The notes: generated from the sequence alone by a model not told the origin. Positions 1 to 16,829 are shown, numbered from the stretch's first letter. The stretch: 64,000 bases of DNA from Corylus avellana (GCF_901000735.1 NC_081542.1:16717577-16781576), one strand, 5' to 3'. Numbers and translations: made by a program.

Positions 1-173
1 TCGGGGCTCCACCCCTCAACACATGGATCTTTCCTCTCCCGGAGTTGGTCTCACCGGAGAAACCAAGTCTCTATAAGCCCTTCACTTGGGAGGAATACAA
101 GAAAACTGCATACTCCCTCCGATTGGGAGATTCCCGTCTCGACCACTTCAATGACCCTACGAAATTCAGGTAA
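1..173 (+). CDS. Gibberellin 2-oxidase, 3' end only, with chimeric C-terminus
   Basis: Partial gene cut by the window start. The reading frame is open from base 3 (codon GGG) to TAA at 171-173. It matches the last exon of the complete GA2ox genes at 27731 and 53100: the FGAP start, the [10 protein letters not shown] stretch, the [12 protein letters not shown] block and LGDSRLD. After LGDSRLDHF the sequence switches without a break to NDPTKFR, which is the end of GA2ox exon 1, and the former intron-1 donor (AG|GTAA) now supplies the stop codon. About 60 bases of intron-1-like sequence follow. The part of the catalytic core that carries the iron and 2-oxoglutarate ligands lies left of the window, so activity cannot be judged. 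The C-terminal tail of the family is variable, so the protein could be functional. Identity as GA2ox is strong; gene versus pseudogene is open. Confidence 0.75.
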   Translation, partial: GAPPLNTWIFPLPELVSPEKPSLYKPFTWEEYKKTAYSLRLGDSRLDHFNDPTKFR

Positions 174-754
174 CACCCTTTTGGGATATTATTTAAGTTA
201 TGTATTCACCGAGAGCAATAGCATCAACTTTTATTTGATTTTCTTTATATTTAGAAAATAAAATTAATTTTTGCTTTTCTATTCAAATATATTTTACAAA
301 ATTTCAACATAATCGTAAAGGTAAAAAGCGAGCGAAAAAAAAAAAGAAAAAAAAAAAGAAAAAAGAGAGAAATATTTTGTATTAAAATAATGGATAGAAG
401 TGCTAAAATGCAATCCAAGCATTCCCAATGTCTACTTTTTTTTTGTGGTTTTTTAAGACTTTCTTCTATCCTCTAATTTAGTCTCTATATTCCTCTTTTA
501 TCTCTATCTCCAGTGCTTGTGTTGATAAGTCTTAAGGAGATAACTCTTGAAGGGTTTGAATTGATGCAATGATGTACACAAGCTACATGTGTAGTTGCTG
601 TGGATAAGCCTTCTGCATTAATCTGAAGAAGGTGGCACCCACCTCTGCTGCAATATTTGCATCAAGTTGATGTGGTACAAATGTTCCTGATGAAGATATC
701 TCACATGGATTTGCTGATGTGGCTGCTGACTCTGCGTTCTCCTTACCATGTGTC
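174..754. other. Intergenic, intron-1-like tail then A/T-rich sequence
   Basis: Bases 174-235 resemble the start of GA2ox intron 1 (compare 28117-28200: both carry a motif close to ATTATTTAAGTTA). The rest is A-rich with poly-A runs at 328-365. No supported gene is seen. The plus ORF at 657-908 is the antisense shadow of the fragment at 755-853. Confidence 0.5.
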
Positions 755-853
755 ACAAACAGGCATCAAGAATTGCATCAGATATCTGATCACAGAGAGC
801 TTATCAAGATGGCCCTCATTCAAAGACTCAGAGGTGAATAGGAAAAAACCCAT
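755..853 (-). pseudogene. S-adenosylmethionine synthetase N-terminal fragment
   Basis: Reading on the minus strand from an ATG at 853, the translation is M-G-F then FLFTSESLNEGH and DKL. This is the conserved N-terminus of plant S-adenosylmethionine synthetase, the enzyme that makes AdoMet from methionine and ATP. Two extra bases after the DKL codons shift the frame. The continuation CDQISDAILDACL is then read in another frame and ends near 755. Beyond it the sequence no longer resembles the enzyme. About 30 of roughly 390 codons remain, the conserved GHPDK is GHLDK, and the frame is broken, so this is a dead fragment. It lies about 120 bases from the left end of the Mutator-like element. Identification rests on recalled family motifs. 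Confidence 0.65.
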
Positions 854-972
854 TATGCCAAAGCTGCAAACAGCAATACCACATAGAGATATGTCACCAT
901 ATGAATGAGCAGCGCCCAAGAAAACAATGGGCACAAATACAAAAACAAGAATCAATCTATTGCTAAAAATAA

Positions 973-981
973 ATAATGAAA
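973..981. repeat. Left 9-bp target site duplication (ATAATGAAA)
   Basis: Perfect match to 6397-6405. The two copies flank inverted termini that begin GGGAAAAGTACACTTT, the pattern left by Mutator-superfamily insertion. Confidence 0.85.
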
Positions 982-1185
982 GGGAAAAGTACACTTTTCC
1001 CCCCGAAGTTTGAGCCGATTTTTAATTCAACTCCCAATGTTTTAATTTTTGCAATGTACTCCCAAAGTTCAAAATTTTTGCAATTCAGCCTATTCGTTAG
1101 TGAGCGCCGTCTTCTCTAGTGATCTGACGGAAACATGATCACTTAATTTCAAGTTTTTTTCCTAAAATGCCCCCTCCAAAGTATG

Positions 1186-1289
1186 TTGGTTCCTCACATC
1201 TTCAAGCTCTTTCTGCCATTCCCCTTCCTTCTTCTGGGCTGCCTCAATTGCTGCCTGTTCCAACTCAACAGCCCGGAACTTCTCAACCT
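1186..1289 (-). pseudogene. WEB-family coiled-coil gene, captured exon piece (left arm)
   Basis: On the minus strand, after an acceptor ATACAG at about 1290, the translation reads [20 protein letters not shown] and then [14 protein letters not shown]. This is the exon that follows [11 protein letters not shown] in plant WEB-family proteins (WEB1/PMI2-like, tied to chloroplast photorelocation). It ends at 1186 where Mutator terminal sequence takes over. It is partly mirrored in the right arm at 6150-6215. It is a fragment with no complete gene around it. Confidence 0.6.
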
Positions 1290-1458
1290 CTGTATCATCT
1301 CATCAGTGTTTGACAATATACATGTAGATAATAATATTAATATGCTCAAAATTAAGATATTATGATATTCATAGCATAATATCTTACATACCAATAAACG
1401 AGTCTTACATACCAATAAACGAGGAATTAATTTATGTTAATTCATTGACAACAAATAA

Positions 1459-2625
1459 ATTTTTTTTTTTTTGAAACAAAGGTAATTCTGTTTATTCACT
1501 ATAGTGGAATAATCAAGAGCTGGAAAGCTCTAAACAGAAGGAGCAATTTGCTCTAGGGTAACAACATCAAAAATGATATTGGGGATATCTTCCAACCATA
1601 TTCTCTCACCGCTCTCCCTTATGGCAGCCTTGGCTAAGCCATGGGCAGCCATATTTGCAGTCCTTTTTACATGTTTAATATCCCATTTTCTAAAGGTCTT
1701 CAATACTTCCTGAATGTCACCCACAATATGCCCAAATTTGCACCATAAAGTCCCCGTATAATTGATGGCCTCTACAACCTGCTTGGAGTCCCCTTCAAGA
1801 ATGAAATCGAGAAACCCGCTGTCTCTGCTGAATTCAGCTACCTCTAATGCCCCCATTGCTTCGCCGATAACTGGTTCTTGGATAGAATCCAACGTCTTGC
1901 TTAATGCTGCCATGACCCGACCTCTTTCGTCTCTTATTATTACTCTGAGCCCCATCCGGTTTTGTTGTGAGTCTAACGCAATGTCCCAATTGGTTTTAAA
2001 TCTACCGGACGGGGGAGGCGTCCACTTCTCTTCCGTCACTTGCAGCAATCCGTTATCATTCATCTTCTCCTCAATCTGGAGCGATCGAAAAAAAGTTAAG
2101 CTTTCAATCGCCTTGCTGACAATGGTAGTTGGATGGGAAACTCCTCCCCATGTACCACTGCATTCCTTCGTGTCCAGATGCCTCTAGCCACCACTGCACA
2201 CATCTCAACTTCCTCCTTGGTGCACTGTTCGAACAGCAAGTTGACAGTGGATTCAAAATCCCTTACCATGGTTGGACTTTTTTGGATTCTGGGAATGCAG
2301 CAGCCCCACACATCCTGTGCAGCCGGGCAAGACCACAAGCATGAACCACGGATTCTGGTTCTTGGTTACACAGGATGCATGTGTCATTGTCCAGAACCCT
2401 TCTCTTAGTCAAGTTCACTTTGGTAGGAAGAATGTTACTGTAGGCCCTCCATAAAAACAACTTAGTGGGATTTGATACCTTCAGTTGCCATATCGACCTC
2501 CATATATTATTACCTTCAGGAGTCTTGGAACATTCTCCTCTTGTCCTCTTCATTCGGTCCATCACTAGATGGTATGCACTTCTGACCGAAAACTCCCCAT
2601 TGTTAGTTGCCCGCCAATATAATTA
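1459..2625 (-). mobile_element. 5'-truncated LINE (non-LTR retrotransposon) with zf-RVT and RNase H domains
   Basis: Read on the minus strand, the remnant begins near 2625 with a WRATNNGEFSVRSAYHLV motif. It continues through a zinc-binding reverse-transcriptase domain (IWQLKVSNPTKLFLWRA, then CILCNQEPESVVHA with the paired cysteines) and ends with an RNase H-like domain at 1530-2063. That domain shows the first acid in NWDIALDS, a glutamate in GEAMGALEVAEF, the aspartate in LEGDSKQ and the final ANMAAHGLAK. A frameshift near 2335 separates the zf-RVT part from the next segment, and another break near 2070-2095 separates that from RNase H. A T-run at 1459-1472 is the poly(A) tail in minus sense. 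The catalytic polymerase core is absent, so the element is dead. It sits inside the Mutator-like element. Confidence 0.85.
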
Positions 2626-5600
2626 CTCACAAACTCATCATGTCAAATGTGTACAAGTTAGTGGAAAAACTTTAGAAGAAAGTTGAAATAGTGGGAAATC
2701 ATCAATTCGATCAAATGATCAAAAGTGGAGGGAACAGATCAAATCAAAGGTTTCAATGATGTAGTACTGGTGGCACTAGACTATATGACAAAACATAGAC
2801 TGAAAAAGATGGTAAAATCAAAGGTTTTAATAATGGGCCATGATCCTCTTCATTTCAAAAGAAATGGACAAGAGTCTATTCTTATTTTATAAGGGTAGAA
2901 TAGTCATTTTATATTTTTTTTAGACCATTCTATCATTTTAAAATAGGGATTCGGATCCTCTGGAATTCCAGGGGAATTCAAGATTATGAAATTATGCAAT
3001 CTTGGCCGTCCAATTTCATCCAAGAGTCTACAACAAGCCATGTGTCCCACTAATAATAAAATAATAAAATATTATTTACATTTTAAAAAGAAAATGTAAA
3101 ATAAAATAATAAACAAATAAAAAAAGATAATAAAAAAAAATATGGGGTGGCTGTCTGGGCACCCCATTTTTGCCATAGGGGGTGGCCGGCCGCCCCAACT
3201 GAGCCATAGGGGTCGACAATATGAATGGTTTTCATGCTTGTAAACATTGGTCAAAAGATAGACCTTATAGCACATTATTAGATAAATAGACTGAGAATAG
3301 TTGAACTCAATTCGCGAAAACTTTTTATCGTCTCCTCTCCTTCGTCCTCTTTACCACCGTGCCCATCTCTCTCTCACACTGGCTGCGTAAAGTGAGAAAA
3401 TGAAAAGTTCTTATGTGAAAATGAAAGTTTTTTGGTTTAGGCAAAGGTTGTTTCCCGTAAGAGTTTTGGAAATTGATAGGTTCTATTTTTGGTGAGTTGG
3501 TTGAACCTGGATACCCCTGATTTTGTCCCAGTCAGCAATCAGAGTACATAAGGATAACCCACTACTTGCAGTAACAACCACTTCTACCACTAAGAATATA
3601 ATATAACTTTTAAGTGGTAACCACTTTTACCAGTTCTAACTTCTATTAACCACTAACACTAACTTCTCTCAACCTCACTAGTATTGTTTTTTATTTTTAT
3701 TTTTATGTGTACTGATTTATATGCTAGCAAGAGTTTCATGATTGACATTATCGACGTTATGATGTGCTTCCCCCTTACATTGTTAAGCAGATCGATGGTA
3801 AGTCATGCAAGATTTAATATTTTAGCTATGGTATAATTTTTCAGAAATTAAATATATAGATATATTTTTGGTTGTAGGATTTTGTTAGGCCATTGTATAG
3901 TTGCAGAGACTACTACAAGCTCTCATAAAGCGAAAGATCTATCAAAACCATGCCATAATTTATCCATACAGGAGTTAATGGACTTTTGCATTCCAGAAGA
4001 AAAAACAATTTCTAGGTATAAGCTTCCAACAACGTTTGAATGGGTCAAAAAAAAAAAAGGACTTAGAAGTAAAGACGGGTATCCCATAGTAGGCATAAAA
4101 CAAAAGGGAAGACCAAATACAAACATAGAGGTAATTAAGAATAACCTTATTTTTTATTTTTCAATTATCTATCTTTGTTATTTATTTACTTCAATTTTTC
4201 ATTCTTCTAGAAAATGAATGCGACATATGTGCGGGGTTAGATGGTGGCCGTTTCCTACAGAGGTAGATGAATGGGTGATGTTGAAAGTAGTGAGAAGACA
4301 ACCCGTAGCGGCCATAATCCTAATAGAAAGGGGATTTGGCAAATTCCGTGAGATAATTATAATTAACTTATAGTTGTGGTGGTAATAATATCAAATTGTT
4401 GTTTTTGTTTTTTGTTTTTTTATGCTTTTGTTATCATGTTACTGAATGGTATATATGAACGTCCTAAACTTGAAGTTCAACGCCGTAAACATGAAGTTCA
4501 AGAGCAAGAGAGTAAAAATGATGACTATCATGCAATTATGATGGTGGGATTTGGAAGCCTAAACGGAAAAACTATTGGTCATTCTGCAACTCATGGGGAC
4601 TTTCTTGGGGATCTTACGGATGTGAAAAAATTCTAACCCACTACTTGCAATAACCACTTCTACCACTAAGAAGACAATGATTACAAGAGCTGAAGAGACA
4701 ATAGTTATAAGAGCTCAAGAGACAATAATTATAAGATCTCAATAGACAATGGTTACAAGAACTCAAGTGACAAGAGTTACAATTATGGTTGTTAATGTAG
4801 AAGTAAAATAGACATGTAATATTCATACTATTTTTCTATAAATAGAGTCTTCTTTACAATCAAATAATCAAGTGAAAAGAAAAGATGTAGCCATGTAAAG
4901 GCTTTGATGTGTCGATGTGAGTCATAGGCCGAACAACCTTAATTCTTCGAGTCTCTCTTTTTTATTATCATCTATCTTCCCTAAATTATAAGATCTAATA
5001 GAATGTTGTGAGGGGGTCTGCAACAGGCCTCCCCCTCCAAAGGACTATCACCCAATAGAGGGGGAAATAGAAGCACAAGGGTCCGAAGGAGATTGCTCTT
5101 TCTTTTTGGGTTAATAATTATGATAATAACGGGATTAATTGTGAATTATAGATGATTCAATAGGCCTTAACTAATAAAGTTTGAGCAACTCAATCTCAAG
5201 GTGGCGATAAAGAGTATTTTTCATTACATTTTATAGTGTGTACAACAAACGATACATGGTAAAAATCCCTTGGGTCAATCTTCCCAAATCAGGGATAATA
5301 CGAATAATATCTTTCTAAGATAGTTACAAGGAAATAATCACAAAGAATGGAGGAAATCATGTAATGTACATAAAGCAGATATCTCTTCCTAAAGATGATT
5401 TCCAGAGAATATCCAAGCATGTCTATAGAATCAAGAACTGAGAATTTCAGGTAGATTGTAAGCCATGGGTAATTCAGGTAGATTTAAGAAGACAACCGAG
5501 AATTTGGTCGTTTGTTTGGTCTGGTTTGTGTTTAGTTGTAGAGTGGCTTTGTAAGTTTACTCTGTTTGTGTCTTGTTTCTTCTATTGGGTTGTTGGTGTT

Positions 5601-5693
5601 CTGGTATTTTATTGAGGAGTTTGTGTTCTTCAATAAAGTTGAGGTGGGGAGCCTCATGATTGGTCCTAAATAAAACCCATATTAGTGTAATTA
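2626..5693. other. Interior of the Mutator-like element without a recognised gene
   Basis: AT-rich sequence with a GC-rich patch at 3143-3215 (GGGTGGC and GGCCGGCCGCC motifs) of a kind common in dispersed plant repeats. An exon-like open stretch lies at 3878-4131, bounded by TTGTAG and GAG|GTAATT; its translation contains RYKLPTTFEWVKKKKGLRSK, which I do not recognise. A motif of about 40 bases (CCCACTACTTGCA ... CTACCACTAAGAA) occurs at 3558-3597 and again at 4636-4672. A 24-bp minisatellite follows the second copy. A TATA-like CTATAAATAGAG at about 4837-4848 suggests a retroelement LTR fragment. Confidence 0.4.
4672..4787. repeat. 24-bp tandem repeat, about 4.5 units
   Basis: Units start at 4672, 4696, 4720, 4744 and 4768 and follow the pattern AGACAATNRTTAYAAGANCT plus CAAG. 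They diverge from each other at a few positions, so the array is old. Confidence 0.8.
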
Positions 5694-5915
5694 ACCGAGA
5701 TTAATTTCCTTAGCTCGCTTTTGAGCCACCAAAGCCTCCCTAAGCTTCTCATTCGCTTCTTCAGCAACTCTTTGCACTTCTTTTAATTCATCAATGGCTC
5801 TCACCTTCTCTTTCTCGGCCAAAGCTATCTGTTCCTTTGCTTTCTTTAGATCTTCCTGGACAAGATTCAACTGCACCTATAATTCTGATCCCTTCGCAAT
5901 TCGTGTAGGCTGTTT
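5694..5915 (-). pseudogene. WEB-family coiled-coil gene, captured exon (upstream piece)
   Basis: Read on the minus strand from an acceptor TTTTCAG at about 5916, the translation gives PTRIAKGSEL, an in-frame TAG at 5877-5879, then [49 protein letters not shown] and a donor near 5693. The charged heptad pattern and the phrase [17 protein letters not shown] are typical of plant WEB-family proteins. The TAG replaces the glutamine expected before [10 protein letters not shown]. The next exon of the family lies in order on the same strand at 1186-1289, so two neighbouring exons and their intron were captured together. The intron was later enlarged to about 4.4 kb by insertions that include the LINE. 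Confidence 0.65.
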
Positions 5916-6149
5916 CTGAAAATCAAGATCAATTAACAATGCATATCAAAATTCACATCACTCATCCCAAAATGCATAAACAGAGAGCATCTCCATTTCA
6001 AGGAATAAACAAACTGACAATGCAATGAATTTCACACTTGAAAGTCCATTAACAGAACTGCTTCCTTAACTGTTCATTAAAGAACAGCACAAGGAAACTT
6101 TCCAGGATTTAATTTTTCAGTTTCTATCTACAGAAATAATCAGGGATGA

Positions 6150-6215
6150 CAGAAGAAGGAAGGGGAACGACAGAAAGAGCTTGAAGATGTGAGCAACCAA
6201 CTTGCTTTAGATGTG
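6150..6215 (+). pseudogene. WEB-family exon piece repeated in the right arm
   Basis: Plus-strand translation reads QKKEGERQKELEDVSNQLALDV, then enters Mutator terminal sequence. It is the inverted counterpart of the left-arm piece at 1186-1289 and differs by several substitutions (W to R, R to S). Both pieces read outwards toward the element termini. Confidence 0.55.
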
Positions 6216-6396
6216 GCTGGGGGTGGGGGCATTTTGGGGAAAAATTGAAATTTTTTGTCAGGGAAGATGACACTCACTAATGAATACGCTGAATTGCAAA
6301 AATTTTAAATTTTGGGGGTGCATTGCAAAAATTGAAATATTGAGGGTTGAATTGAAAATCGGCTCAAACTTTGGGGGAGTAAAGTGTACTTTTCCC

Positions 6397-6405
6397 ATAA
6401 TGAAA
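6397..6405. repeat. Right 9-bp target site duplication (ATAATGAAA)
   Basis: Perfect copy of 973-981, directly outside the right terminus of the Mutator-like element. Confidence 0.85.
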
Positions 6406-6608
6406 ACTAATTCTGATGCTTAGTACCTCATAAGACAATGCAAGAGACGAGTATCTGAGCACAATGTCTTAACAAATTATCCAAAAAATTTTAAAATATG
6501 AGAAGCACCATCAAGCCAAACAACACACATTTAAAGAATGGAGTATATTATTAACATGAATGAATACTAGAATGAGAATATAATCCTGCTATTCACAGAT
6601 TGGGAAGG

Positions 6609-6640
<32 letters not shown>

Positions 6641-7901
6641 CTCTCCTTTCAAGGTCCAACCAGGAAGCAGAAATGCCTAAATTAGGCCAACAGTAGCCAA
6701 AGTTATTGACAAATGTCCATGATGAACCTAAATGTAAAACTTGCTCTATAATATTATAGTAGAAGAGAGATTCTTGAGTATAAACTTCAAAGAAAATTGC
6801 ACTTTCTATAACTCTCCAAAAGCCTAAACTACATCCATCAATTCATGGATTTAAATGAAAAAAAAAAAAAAAATCACAAAAGCTTCTATCAAGCTGAACT
6901 TACCAAGAACTAGATATAATCCCCAGCCATGAATTTGGTGGCAACAAAGATTGAACATCTCTTCAAACCATACATGCTTATTTGATAAACAAGAGAAAAA
7001 AGTAGAAGTAGATGATTTTCATGACAAGAATGAAATTGCGAGTGTGGTAGCAGCAGAGTCAAGCTCAGGGGAAGCCAGCATAGTGACAAACATGTAAAGG
7101 ACACTAGCTCCGATGAGAGTGTATAGAAACAATACAATCAACTACAACCTTAAACAACCAAGTAATTAAATAGCCCATCAATTAACATACAAGACAATAT
7201 ATTGTTTTAATTAATGTAAACTACACAATTTTCATTTTTCAAGCCATATATGCTTATCAGTCACTCATAGAATTATTCTGTCTTTTACTTTAATTAAAGA
7301 AAGAGTTAAGAAGAGACAGGTGAGTCCAACAATGCAACCAATGAGTAACTCTAAAAGGAAGACTTTTGTCATATTTTGTCACTCCAAAGACAATATGACT
7401 TTTAAAATTACCATTGTATCATTATTGAATCAGTAATTTTAAAAGACATTACATTTGGAAGAATAAAAGAAGGACAAAAGTATTCCTTGTAGTATTATTT
7501 GGCTCATGAGGATTTTATGAGTTGGACTAGTAAATAGTAATTAGGGAAAACTTCATTTAACCTCTTTGAACTTTCTTCACATTTGTAATTATCATTTTAA
7601 ACTTCAAAAACTCTCAATTTAATGTATCAATCTTTCAATTTCACCCGTCCATTGTGATTTAACAGTAAATCCTAACGGAGGGAGGGGCGTCAAAATTTTC
7701 AAAATACTCCTAATTTTTTTAGGAAAGAATTGCAAGGATTTATGCATTGATAAAAATTTAACGGAATTTATAGAAATTTTCATTTTATTTTATTTTTTAT
7801 ATATTTATTTTTAAAAAATGAGTATTAGGATTTAATAAAAAAAATTTAATGGAGAGGTGAAATTGAAAAGAATTGAAAGATGACAAGTTCTATAAAAAAA
7901 T
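6406..7901. other. Gene-free, AT-rich
   Basis: Holds a 32-base T run near 6611-6642 and an A run near 6858-6873. An inverted-repeat element remnant is visible: 7540-7690 and 7815-7885 carry diverged inverted versions of a CTTTCAATTTCACC motif, like a MULE-type MITE whose right end is lost. No gene is supported. Confidence 0.45.
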
Positions 7902-7904
7902 TAA

Positions 7905-8150
7905 GGTTTTGTTTGGCAAAGTCTTTTTCCATAGACACTGTAATTGATGCAAATTGATATGAAAAAAAAAAATGTAAGAATGTTTGATATAAAAAAGTAA
8001 AAAAGTGGTATGGAAAAGTGAAAAAATTTTGTTTTGTAGTGATTTTTTTATTTAAATAGTAATAAAAAGTGAATGATGTTATATAAAAAGTGAAAAAAGT
8101 TAGAATGTTTTGATGAAAAATTGTGATGAACAGCTTTGCCAAACAAAGCC
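7905..8150. mobile_element. PIF/Harbinger-like (Tourist) MITE, 246 bp
   Basis: Inverted termini GGTTTTGTTTGGCAAAG (left) and CTTTGCCAAACAAAGCC (right) are flanked by TAA at 7902-7904 and 8151-8153, the three-base target duplication typical of PIF/Harbinger. The interior is AT-rich and non-coding. It lies about 160 bases upstream of the CIP111-like ATG. Confidence 0.75.
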
Positions 8151-8307
8151 TAAATGTCTTCTCTTAAACCTTGCAGGTGAGGAGGGTTTTGCAGATTACG
8201 TGAAAGTGTTTGATAGGCAGCCAATTATCAATCATTTGATTAATCAATTTGATCTCAGAAGCTCCAACGTCTGAGATGATTTCAAAGTTTATATAGCGGG
8301 GGAAAAG

Positions 8308-14537
<6,230 letters not shown>

Positions 14538-15831
14538 AACATTTTGTCAAATCTAGCTGGTTAGGTTACATGTGAATAAGAAATGCCAATTATCAAGCTG
14601 GTCTCCAAGGCTAGAGTCATTTGATAAATGTTTGAATAACTAAAGTCCATACCCATATGAATCAATGCGATGGTCACATAGTTGACTGGTGCATCAAAAT
14701 CATTCAGAGAAGTTGGATTGAGGAAATGATAGTCCAATAAAAATAGTATGGCTTTGTTGCTGAGGTCAGTAGATAAGCAGTTCTTCATGGTTTATTCGTT
14801 TGCATCAATAAAATATTTGTTGAATTTGGTGGAATTAGAATTACATGATTCTTTTAATAAAACCTAGGGTTATGAAATACTATGAGTATGCAAGATATGA
14901 ATGAGAATTTTCAATTACTGGAAGCCTGATTCGTTATAGCTCATGAAATATAAGTATGCTAGAGCCTAGACATGAATAAGAGTTTCAAGTAGTAGAAACC
15001 CCCTGTTATGATTATCGACAAGTGGCATATGAAGACACCTAATCAAATTAGATTTTTGGATTATTATTTAGAATAGGTTATGACCATATGCATAAAATAG
15101 TACATATTGCTTTATTATTCTCCCATCATCTTAATTATATCATAATCTTCCCAGATCTTCCACGCATTATGGCCTTTCCTGTTGTTCCATGCCTGGTAAT
15201 GTGTCAATGCTACATAGGCAGACTTCACCATGTGTTTGACAGAAATTAATGCTTCAAGAGGTCGATGCTGATCACTGTATTCCAAAGGAGTTTCTATATG
15301 TTCTTATATTCTTAATTAGCTTCACTTCAGTATAAACATGCTAAAGGTATCATAATAATTTGTTAAGGGACACTGTTGTTAGTAGTTTACAATTATATAT
15401 ATTGGTATTTACAATTGGGATTTGCCTATCATTTGAATTTGCTTTTGTCTTGGGAATTACTACACTAAGAGCTTGCTTGTCTGTTTTGCATTGTATACCT
15501 TCTTTCTCTTAAAGCTTTTTGTTTAATTTTTCTATTCAGGTATTTTGTTACATGATATGATTATTGTTCTCCCTCTCTCTCTCTCTCTCTCTCTCAAATA
15601 CATTTTCTTCACTATGAATAAATATTTACATTTTCATACTAATTGATCATTCTTCTTTCGTTTTCTTTTAATTTTGATGAAGCAGGAACCTTATAAAATC
15701 TGTTGCACTCTTCCTTTTTCAATTCCCAGCAGCCCTTTTACTGTCAAAGTCATCTTCAAGTGTTTAGCCCAACTTTTCTGCAGCTTAGTATGAGCAGATT
15801 CCTGTCCTTTTAATCGTTGCATTTGAACGCA
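14538..15831. other. Gene-free region
   Basis: No coding signal is recognised. A (CT)n microsatellite of about 24 bases lies at 15572-15596. The minus ORFs here (14561-14788, 15691-15876) have no recognisable family. Confidence 0.4.
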
Positions 15832-15961
15832 CAAAAGAAGAGAATACTGTATTTTGATGAGGTTGGGATCTTGCATATCAAAGATTTGTGCCCTAACAAA
15901 AGAAGAGAATACTGTATTTTGATGAGGTTGGGATCTTGCATATCAAAGATTTGTGCCCTAA
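15832..15961. repeat. Perfect 65-bp tandem duplication
   Basis: Two adjacent copies, 15832-15896 and 15897-15961, match at every position by eye (starting CAAAAGAAGAGAATACTG and ending TTTGTGCCCTAA). Identity implies a recent event or an assembly stutter. Confidence 0.9.
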
Positions 15962-16479
15962 GCTCCAATTGCATCCAGTCCGACTGAATTTTCTAATGGG
16001 GCCCGGATATTCCCTTATGATAATTTGCAATGGGGTAGTTGTGGATTACACGTGTCAGCAGCCCGTTGGAAACTTGTGACTTTTCACGATGGTGTTTGAC
16101 CGGCTGTGGAAACCATGATGGCCGGAAAGCACTCAACAGGCATCCTCAGAGACTTGAATCTCCACCATCAGATATATATATACACTTTATTTTATTTTTC
16201 ATTATTTTGTTTGAATGGGTTTCATATAGCATTATGATTGGGTCTTGAAACCTGGAAGTATTGGTTGAAGCAAGTGGTCAAAAATAGCTGCTACTCTCAT
16301 ATATGAATGAGTACTCATAGCATTCATCCGTTCGTTGGTGCCAATCAATCGTGTCTCAACACCTTCTCCTACCAGTAAAATAGGAAAATATATATATCAA
16401 ATTTAGTGTTTTAATTTAATCTTTATGTGACTATGAAAGTATGTAGTATGTTTTTTGCTTAGTGCTCTAGTAAGTATTA
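15962..16479. other. Gene-free region
   Basis: No recognised gene. The plus ORF at 16039-16248 has no family resemblance. Confidence 0.35.
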
Positions 16480-16829
16480 GAGAAAAGTCAACATATTCTC
16501 TTCAAACTACCACCCAATTGACAGTTTTTCTCCTAAATTACTAAAAAATTGACAATATCCCCCAAGGATAGCAAAAAGACAAAAGTGATCTCAAACTTTT
16601 TCAAACTTTTTTCAATAAGACAAAAGTACTCTAATAATTTTTTATTTTATTTATTTTTTAAAAAATTCACACCCCGAATTTTTATTTTTATTTTTTTAAA
16701 AATTGTTTTATTTTTATTTTTAATTTGACTAAGGGTAATTTTGTCATTGTGGACATTATCAATGTTTGGTAGTTTGTGAGGACATTAGCAATTGAATGAT
16801 AGTTTGACAGGGGTATACAGACTTTCCCC
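16480..16829. mobile_element. Mutator-type MITE, about 350 bp
   Basis: Inverted termini GAGAAAAGTC...CTTCAAACTACC (left) and the complement of GGTAGTTTG...GACTTTCCCC (right) are flanked by near-identical 9-bp target duplications, TAAGTATTA at 16471-16479 and TAAATATTA at 16830-16838. The interior is AT-rich and non-coding. Confidence 0.65.

Larger units (their letters stand above)
982..6396. mobile_element. Mutator-like element with long TIRs and captured gene fragments (Pack-MULE type)
   Basis: The two ends are long inverted repeats: 982-1240 on the left and 6150-6396 on the right. They share the terminus GGGAAAAGTACACTTT, the block AGTTTGAGCCGATTTT and TTTTTGCAATTCAGC, with scattered mismatches. 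A perfect 9-bp target duplication flanks them. The inner part of each arm runs into coding sequence of a WEB-family coiled-coil gene, and a further exon of the same gene lies at 5694-5915. No transposase ORF is visible, so the element is non-autonomous. A LINE (1459-2625) and other repeats have inserted inside it, which explains its 5.4-kb length. Element boundaries are well supported; the order of capture events is inferred. Confidence 0.8.

Noticed and set aside
3556..4672. A complete LTR retrotransposon bounded by the CCCACTACTTGCA repeats
   Set aside because: The shared block is only about 40 bases, no TG...CA ends, primer site or target duplication were found.
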